Shown: positions 4,515 to 12,900 of the stretch, one piece after another
How the letters are laid out: every line of letters begins with the position of its first letter
How positions within the stretch are numbered: position 1 is the first letter of the stretch
Virus record (IMG/VR): IMGVR_UViG_3300031223_000041
Coordinates: 1-24,401 of that record
Strand: one strand, 5' to 3'
Source of the DNA: a virus
Length of the DNA: 24,401 nt
Notes under the pieces: generated by a model
Database searches by the model: none
Seen by the model: only the letters and a program-made list of their open reading frames with translations
Told to the model about the DNA's origin: nothing
Made by a program: the position numbers and the translations under genes

Positions 4515-6934
4515 TATGAGTTAAGTTTTTTAAAGTTCGCCCGCACATCGATGTTTGTGGCCCCTGAAGATGTTGCTGTGCGGAGGCGTTGATCATTGGC
4601 AATCTGCGCGGCAGTGGTCGCGGCTGAGATCGAGCCGTCAGCTGCTAATGCAACGCCTGAGTGTAGGCCATTGTGATTGGATCCGTCGCTCCGCTGGATG
4701 ATCGTGCCAGAGGAAGTCTCACCCCCCTGATCGATGATCTGGAGGGAATCGATCACACAGTCCGCCGGGATTAAATCCACCGATGCGGACCCTACAAAAT
4801 CGTTTGAGCTGGCATCGAGGCCGAATCCCCGAATGTGGCCTGCATCTTTTGGTATTAGGTGTTGTGTGCCTGTCGCCGATAAAATCGCGTCGTTGTGATT
4901 TGTGGATGCGTCGTGAAGTTGTAGGCCTATACCTTCGTCCATTGGGAGGTGGAGAGATGCGCCGATGCGTGTTATTGTCATGCTGTCAATATACATCGTG
5001 CCGTTGTTGATTCTTACCAGTGGATTTCCTGGGTTCCCAACTCCCGTCTTCCATTTAAAACTTACTTTTGTCCAAGCGTCCTTAGCAGTGACATCCCCTG
5101 AAAAATTAGTTTGGGGTTTGATTTCCATCGCGAAAGAGTTTGTCACATTGAAATTAGGATCCCCAGTTTTTATGTAAAACCACAACTCGCAAACAAAGGT
5201 GTAAGCCGCATTAGCCCCAGCTGATGAAATTTGAAACCCGTGGTTCCCTGTCGTGACAATCTTTGCACAAAAATCTCCTGCTTGAGCTCCGCCAATACTA
5301 TCAGCATCACCAGCACCATCGTAGTTAGTGTGAGTCCCATTAAAGGCGGACGTATTAAGTAACGCTTGCGCTGTGCTCGCTGTTTCCCCATTTTCAAAAT
5401 CCTCAATTCCTGTGGCTCCCCACTTGTAATCAGGGTTAGAAGCAAGCCAACCGCTGACCCCTTGCGCGTAAATCTCCGCCGCTTGGGTTGCTGTCAATGC
5501 GGTGTTGAAAGCGGACACGCCGCCAAGTTCCCCGGAGATGTAACCTGTCCAAAAAAACAATCCTAAGTCAGATGGGGGAAACGAGAATGTGTACGAAACT
5601 GTTTTCTCCTCGGCTAATACACCATTTTCAAACATGAAAATTTTAGAAGAGGCCGCGTCATAACCGACGATAATTGTTATACCGGCAGCTGGGTCTTTCG
5701 TACCTACCAGAGTCACATCGCCCTCGCTAGAACCAAATCGGAATTGTGTTGTGCCTGAAATCCGAGCGAGCCTTAGATATGGCACGCTCAGGCTGTTCCT
5801 GAAAAAATTATTTGCATTGAAACTAACAGATTCAAAAACCATAGAAAAACTTTTGTCATTGGCACAGCCGGGAAACCTAACACTAACTTTTCCTGAAGTT
5901 CCGTCGAAAGCCACACCGCCCGCAAATGCTTTGTGGTTCAGTTGTCGTGCTGGAATTGCTACTGCTGCTGCTGCACTCGCTGCTGATGCTGCTGCATCGA
6001 TCCCGGTCAGCACCACGTCAGCATTAGTAGCAACCACGTCAGCATTAGTAGCAACCACATCAGCATTAGTCAGCACCACGTCAGCATTAGTAGCAACCAC
6101 GTCAGCATTAGTAGCAACCACGTCCAGCCCTGTCAGCACCACATCAGCATTAGTCAGCACCACGTCAGCCGCTGCTTTAGCCGCATGATGGAGCGCTGAG
6201 AACTCAGTGGAACCATCTCCACCCGCAGCGACACTCACAGGCGAATCCTCCGCTTTATTCGCCCACTCCTCAGCATAGCCAGCTGCACCCAGTATAGCAC
6301 TACCATCGATGATAATCGCTATATCCCCAGATGCCAGATCAGCCACGATACTATCAGAAGTGTGAGCAGTCAGAGCACGAAAAACAGAAGCAGTCGATGA
6401 GACTCTGAAAATGTCGTATTTGCTATAATTAGCAGCTGTTACCCATTCACCACGCCAGTTGCCTAGCTCCATAGTAAGTGTTAATGCGCCGTTCTCATCG
6501 AAGCGAATCAGCTTTCCAATCCTAGCTGCTGCATCTGGTAACACAAGTGCCGTGCCATCGCTCAAGCTAGACTTCAAGCAGCGAGCAAGCTCTTCGTCTG
6601 TCTCCTGCAAGATACGAGTGATCTTGTCCAGCGCCTCGCCAATATCTGCAACGAAGAATTTACCATTCGTGCGCAAGGTAAGAAGCTGGCTTTTCGCTGT
6701 ATTGCGGACGATTGAAATGCGCTCGCCTGCGGTTGCTCCAACCATTGTGACTGTGCCACCAGAAGCATCACCTGCGCCTGCAACCGTGTAATGATTCGTG
6801 AGCGCAAGCACGCCACGAGCATCGCTCACGACGAGCAATTCGCCGTCAATAGAAAACGGGTAAGCAAAGGGTATGCTGTCCGTTGAAGTGGATAATGTTG
6901 CGTCCACTCGTGGTGTTTGTTCGGGAAGGCTCAT
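4514..6934 (-). CDS. tail fibre with LamG-like and carbohydrate-binding-like domains
   Basis: The protein has 806 residues. Residues 1-125 match the virion-anchoring N-terminus of podovirus fibres (FAYPFSIDGELLV..., NHYTV, ERISIVRNT, EALDKI..ILQ). Residues 158-210 (WRGEW...YDIFRV...HTSDS) form a small beta module seen in many tail proteins. Residues 257-312 are eight heptads DVV(L/A)T(N/G)x that probably make a trimeric coil, followed by an alanine-rich stretch. Residues about 331-500 look like a LamG/concanavalin-type domain. Residues about 511-657 look like a carbohydrate-binding module ending in DSMTITRIG. A C-terminal domain of about 150 residues follows. It is the likely receptor-binding protein. 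No enzymatic motif is evident. No Shine-Dalgarno sequence is seen before the ATG. Confidence 0.85.
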   Translation of the reverse strand: MSLPEQTPRVDATLSTSTDSIPFAYPFSIDGELLVVSDARGVLALTNHYTVAGAGDASGGTVTMVGATAGERISIVRNTAKSQLLTLRTNGKFFVADIGEALDKITRILQETDEELARCLKSSLSDGTALVLPDAAARIGKLIRFDENGALTLTMELGNWRGEWVTAANYSKYDIFRVSSTASVFRALTAHTSDSIVADLASGDIAIIIDGSAILGAAGYAEEWANKAEDSPVSVAAGGDGSTEFSALHHAAKAAADVVLTNADVVLTGLDVVATNADVVATNADVVLTNADVVATNADVVATNADVVLTGIDAAASAASAAAAVAIPARQLNHKAFAGGVAFDGTSGKVSVRFPGCANDKSFSMVFESVSFNANNFFRNSLSVPYLRLARISGTTQFRFGSSEGDVTLVGTKDPAAGITIIVGYDAASSKIFMFENGVLAEEKTVSYTFSFPPSDLGLFFWTGYISGELGGVSAFNTALTATQAAEIYAQGVSGWLASNPDYKWGATGIEDFENGETASTAQALLNTSAFNGTHTNYDGAGDADSIGGAQAGDFCAKIVTTGNHGFQISSAGANAAYTFVCELWFYIKTGDPNFNVTNSFAMEIKPQTNFSGDVTAKDAWTKVSFKWKTGVGNPGNPLVRINNGTMYIDSMTITRIGASLHLPMDEGIGLQLHDASTNHNDAILSATGTQHLIPKDAGHIRGFGLDASSNDFVGSASVDLIPADCVIDSLQIIDQGGETSSGTIIQRSDGSNHNGLHSGVALAADGSISAATTAAQIANDQRLRTATSSGATNIDVRANFKKLNS
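5999..6166 (-). repeat. eight 21-bp tandem repeats in the tail fibre gene
   Basis: Eight near-identical 21-bp units encode the heptad DVV(L/A)T(N/G)x at fibre residues 257-312. Units alternate between 'VATNAD' and 'VLTNAD' versions. Copy number could vary by slippage and change shaft length. Confidence 0.9.
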
Positions 6935-6979
6935 GCTTTTTAATTAGGTTGGAATGTGGCTATAGTCCACGGTTAAGGG

Positions 6980-9900
6980 TTAGGGCATTTGCACGCCCAT
7001 CTCTCTCATACGCCTACGGGTTTCCTTGCGCTCCTCTTCGCGTTGACGCTGTTCACCGCCGCCTGCGTGCCAGTAATACATGGAACCAACGAACGGAACA
7101 GAACGCCATACTTCAGCGTTGCCTATCGACCAATCCGAATCACCAGTGACGATTGAACTGGAATCTCGGTATATTTGCTGAAACCACGGAACAGGGAAAG
7201 ACGTAAGCATTGCAAGCGACAACACTGGATTCTTGTGCCGCTGAAAATCGTAGTAAAGGAATCGGTTGACTCCTAATATCTTGATGGCAGATGCCGCCAA
7301 GGTGTCATCTACTTTCGGCTCTTTGCCAGACAGCGTATCGCGAATGAAATCCACGGTTGCCCCGCCGACAAACCAAAGCATATAGAGCCACATCAGCTTG
7401 CGCATTCCGTCGCGGAATAATTTGTAGTCTCGCTTTTCAACTCCAAGTTTCATTTCGCGAATCCCTTCACGCCGCATAATGTCGAATCTCTTCAACATGA
7501 ATGTCTTTAGCATGTAGAAGATTCGGAGGTTCGGGTGCTTTGCATAGCCCTCTGGCATCTCGCTGTAATCTAGCGGCTGGAAGTCCAGAAGGATATTCCA
7601 ACCAAGCAGAACCACGTCTTCAGATTTTACGTTGTCGATCAAGTCTTGCTTGAGCTGTGCGATCCGCGCTGCGTCACCTCCGAAGTATTCCGTAAGCCTG
7701 CGCTCCTGTGTGTCCGTAAGGCGACCACGTTGCGCTGAGTCGCGATATGCACGTATGCCAGAGTTCACTTGAGTGTTCGCCCCTCCTCGACCAAAGAAGG
7801 CAACTCCCGACTTCTTCATGCCCCAGTCCATAAAGCGAGCCATACCTTTTTTCGCGTCGTCGTAATCTTGGCTGAACGACTCTTGCCCAAAGTCTCGAAC
7901 CATTGACATTTCATCCTTATCGAAAAGGCTCGCGAAGTAACGAAGGTTTCCAAATCCACGACCCGTAAATACCGCTGTCGATATGTCCTCGATCTGAATC
8001 ATTGCCACCTCGAACTTCATCATCGTTGCGATGTAGCCAAGCGAGCGTAACACTTGCAGTCCTTTTTGCATTGCCCCGTTCGTGTGCATTGCTTCCAAGA
8101 TCGTTTGAACTTCGGCCTGCTCTGCGCCAACGAGTTCACCCTTCGCCACCAAGTCAGCGACCACGGATGCGGCTGACTTCTCGACGTTAACCTTCTTTGT
8201 TCCGTTCACGTCTTCGACGATAGCGGACTGTCCGAAAAACTTCTTCTTCTCAACGTCATCAACTACTCGGTTTATGTATCTGTCAACAGCCTCGAATGGC
8301 GTAGAATAGAACTCGTCGAACTGGCTTTGCTCAAGTGTTTCAATTGATCGAGCCTTGAAGTTTGGTGGAATGCCAGAACCTTTGTAAGTGCCAGCTAGAA
8401 TTTGACCGATTATCTTTTCCTTGTCAGCGTCCGTAAGCGTGTGTCCACGAGCAGATGCTTCTAGCTTTGCGGATTCAATCGCCGTGTCGAAGATACCTTT
8501 AACTTCCATGCCGAACTCAGCAAGTAAGCCGTCGCGATCTTGCAACCAGCGAGGCCAGTAATTATCGCGCTTTGGTATCTCGTATCCAGATGCAATTGCG
8601 TATCTACGGATTTCATCCAGCACGATTCGGGTCTGACGGATCGCCTCCGCTAGTCCATCGACCTTATCCATGATGAGCATTGCCTGCTCTTGGTCTCCGT
8701 TCGCTAGGTGCAAGCCCAGCGCTTTACGGTCAGCTTTGTCGAGTTGACGGTATAGGTCACGAGCTGGCTGAACTCGATCACTGTAACGCATCTTGCGCTG
8801 ACTTACGTTCAATCTGTATTCGCGCATTCGGCTGAAGATGCGAACATGCACATTGCGGAGCCGTGAACCCATCGACAAGCCGTTGCGTGCGTAAAGCCAT
8901 CCTAAGAGTCCTCTCTCGCTGAAATCGCCTTTAAGCTGTTCTTGGTTTTTCCGCTGGCGTGCCTGCTCTTCTGCGAAGTATGGCATATCCAGTTTTTCGC
9001 GTTGCTCATTTGACTCGCGCTCTGCGGCTTCCATTCGGACGACTTCAGCGCTGCCACCGTGGTGAGCGTTGAACACTTCATCGGAGACTGTAATCTGCAA
9101 TGTCGGCTCTTGCGGAAGTGATTGTGACATGACAACACCAGCGCCTCCAACAGCTCGTGGCAATACCCCTGCTTCAAGTGACTCTGCAATCTCTCGATAC
9201 TGCTCAAAAGTAAATGACATCGGAGACTCGCCAGACTCACCAGTTTTTACATTCTCAGGGGTGTCCAAATCGAATAGCGACTCTTGGCCTGCCAGCTTAC
9301 CGAACTCAAGCGCTACAGCTCTATTCGCAGCGGGAACCACCACATTCAAGTCAATTAAAATGTCTGCCGAGTCGGGAAACTTGTATAGCCCGATCTTGGA
9401 TGCGTTGCTAAAGATGACCTCACGGTTAGACTCCAAGAACGATTGAACCATTGCTGGGGTGATTGTCCACGAGTTTGTGTTCACGGAGTTGACGGTTATT
9501 ACAAGGCCACCACCTTCGTAGTTTGTTCCGTCAACATTGAGCGTTGCGCCGTCCTCGTCTTTTCGTGGAACCACTTTCAATCGGTCTAGTTGCTCTTGCA
9601 CACGAGACGTAAAGCTCGCGGCCTTTCCTTCGCGGTAAGCCTTAATATCACTCCACCATTCAGAGGTAAGACTTTCGCCTGTAGGTATGCGGTGAAAGAT
9701 TGCAGCCGCCTCACGACCCTTTACCACGTAACCCAGATACCCTGCGTCAATGATTTTGCGTTCAGCTATCAATCCAGCAGCACGGCTGTCGAATGGAGCA
9801 TACTTAGTTTTGCGTTGGCGAACGTCCAAGGCCGCTTTTGATCGGAACTCTTCTGGGTCATTCTCGAAGTCGTAAAGCAATCCCTCTTCGATCTTCATTG

Positions 9901-12900
9901 CGTAAAAGTTGTCTGGAAGATTCGGCTCTTTTTCATAGTCGTCAGTTCCAATGTAAATGCGATCCATGAACAGGTCTGGATACTCCTGCTTTAGCCGCTT
10001 CTCCGTCCCGTTGATACCGCTTCCGTGGAAGTTAGGATCAAGGTAATCAAGGCCAGCGACTCGGCTGAAATGAACCATTGGAACAACTTGAAATGTCGGT
10101 TGCCCCTGCTGCACGGAATCGCGCATTGCGTCGGTGATGGTGACGCGATGGATGGGGGCGGTTACTGCGCCTTGATTGGCCGCTCGATAACCTTCTGACC
10201 ATTTCATGCCACGCTGTCTCATTACAACCATTGCGTCAGACTCAGAATTATAAACATCGTCAACGACTTGATTGCCTTTACTGTCAACAACAGACCAGCC
10301 GCCTACTTGTTCTTCAATAACACCAGCCTCGACCTTCGGCTTGTTCTTTGAATCAAGCTTCTTGAGGTATCCATTTACATCGTTGACCATCATACGGTCG
10401 TAGAACCCCTTCATGCCTTCGCCGCCGACTTTGAGTCCGTTTCCTTCTATCTTTTTGGTTTCCCCTTCAACTGCTGTATCGACGATCTTCTGCGCAAGCT
10501 CCTTGCCTATAGTGTCCGACAGTTCGGATACTGTAGCCTTATGGTTGTAATAGATCGATTGGCGACTCTGACCATTCACCCCAACAGTGTAATTTTCTCC
10601 GTTCTTCTTATATTCGATAGACTCAACCTGCTTACTCAAGTCATACCGACCCGCTTGCGTCTCGCCCGTAGTCCAGCCGATCCATGACTTGCCAGATGCT
10701 ACGGCATCACGCAGAGCACGCTTGAACATTTGGATATGCCAGTCTTTGCGAAATGGCGCATCAGCGATGAGGTCTTGCACGGAAGTTTTTGGTTTCCATG
10801 CCTCCATTCGGCGAATGAATTCTTCGCGGCTTATTTCCCCCGCGTCGTGCGCCCTGTAAATCTCATCGCGTGTTGCTAAGGCTTCTTCAGCGGAAATTTC
10901 CGGTGTGTCGCCACGATAACCGCTCTTCCTTGCCGTCTGATGGCGATCCGATTGCAGCTCCTCGATGAACAGACCGCCATCGCGCTCATTTAATCGCATA
11001 TGTGCGACGTAGTTCGGAATGTCAGCGAAGTGCGAGGATGTGTATTCGCTTGAACGCTTCTGCCTTGATTCCGCAAGCCGCTCATTGTGAGCGATTACAT
11101 CATCCAAAGTAGCAAACTCAGTATATTCGTCCAATGTGGATCTTGCTGTCCCTGCTTCTGGATTGAAATCAACCCGTTGGACTCCGATACCATCCTTGAC
11201 TCCAGCAACCTTGACCCCACTGGACAGGAGGGTTTTAGCTTTCTCAGCATCGAACGTCACAAGACCCTTAGTAACCACTGGCATGGTCAGCACGACCTCG
11301 CGGTAGTTCTCGCCGTTCGGCAGCACGTATCTGCTGTATCGGGTATCCGTCGCGTTGCCAGTTCCGTAGAACACATTCATCGCAACCGTCTCTGCCCAGT
11401 CTTCACGTTGCACGATTTGAGGGTCGAGTGCCTTTAGTTGGTCAAATGCCTCGCGGTCGTTCTCGATTCGTAGCGCTAGCGCATCGTCGGCTTCGCCTTG
11501 CCACTCTTTGCCTAGCTCAATAACACGAGGGACAGCGAATGGGCTATCGTAGTCGATCTTCAAGTTGCCGTTGCCACGAGTCACCTCCTCGAACTTCACA
11601 CGTCCTACATCACGCAGATACGCCATCAAGTCATCCTTAGCGACTTTGCCTTTCGAGTCCTTGTTGTCGTCGAGCCACTGCTCAATCCCGCTCCACTTCA
11701 CCTCGTCGGCTTTGATGCCGTGCTTCGGGTCTAGTAGTCCCTTGATTTGCTGTGCGGTTGCGGCCTTGCCTTGAATCTTTGCGTCCAGCGTGCGTTCAAG
11801 CTGGCTGTAGAATGCAGACTCTTCGGCGTTGCGTGTGACTTGGAATGTTGCGTCAGACATTGGCGCTGCCCTTCCCTCTTCCCATGTCCACGAAGGCATC
11901 AGCCCTGTCTTCTGATCTGCAAAGATAGTGTCTTCGACCTTAGCGGTCTGATTGTGATCTCCGTGCTTGCCAAAGTTTAGCCACGAGTTCTGTCCACGAG
12001 TTTCGCTTGTCATCGCTCCTACGGCTGAACCTTGGAATAAGCGGATGTGTGCCTGCCATGCGTTCTCCTCGCCTCGTGCGCGGAACCCAGAGCCCTCTAA
12101 GCCATGACCGAAAGCATCATGCACTGCGCGGAATAGATCGTTTGCCAAGACCCTACGCTTCTTGCCCTCACTCGATCCGTAAGCCCATTCAATGCCCGTA
12201 TCTAGCATTAGCGGATTGTCGGATACGTCCAACTCTGAATCACCAGAACCGAAGCCTGCTTCAGTAGGATAGACTCCCATCGACTTGTTCGCTCGCAAGT
12301 CACGCATCGCGTTGTATGGCGAGTCTCCGTAACCTTTGTCGTTGGATGGATCAATGAACCAGAAGTCAAAGCCAGCGGCTTCTAGTGCTCGGTATTGATC
12401 CATTGTCTGCTGGATCAAATCGTCATACGCTTCACGGACTATTGGATCGCTTGGCGCGTGCTCCATTTCCTCGTATGCCTGCGCAATCCGTGCTGCTCTA
12501 TCAACGTCAACTTTGACGTATTCAGCCTGCCGCTTTACGTCAATTCCTATACTTCTTGCGTAGTCTTCTGCGACTTTGACGAGGGCTTCGTTTGGCCCTG
12601 TTGCGCCTTCGATTTTTGGAGTGCCTTGAAGCGCCGTAAGCTGCCCACTCGTAGGCCGTCCGCTTCCGTCTCCTCTCGATTGTGATCTATTTGATTGGTC
12701 TGTTTCATAAATATCGTATCCAGCAGCTCGAAGCGCTGCTTCATCTTTCATAGTGAAGTCACTCGGCATTCCAAGCAATTTCCGCATAGCACCTTCCATG
12801 TCTTGCGGAAGGTTTCCGTTTCGACGCATCTTCACCATTAGCTCTGCTTTGTCCCAGATGACCTTGGCGAAGCGACGAACTAGAGCCATGAAGCCTTTTA

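Noticed and set aside
5999-6166. Regular 21-bp repeats considered as a CRISPR array
   Set aside because: There are no unique spacers; the repeats are contiguous and encode in-frame heptads inside the fibre gene.
5751-6188. Plus-strand 145-codon frame rich in TTSALVA repeats
   Set aside because: It is the complement of the fibre heptad repeats, without its own ribosome site.
6948-6975. Short inverted repeat GTGG-CTATAG-T-CCAC between the giant and fibre genes, considered as a terminator or promoter
   Set aside because: The stem is only 4 bp with no T tract, and the TATAG resemblance to a phage promoter does not recur in other gaps.
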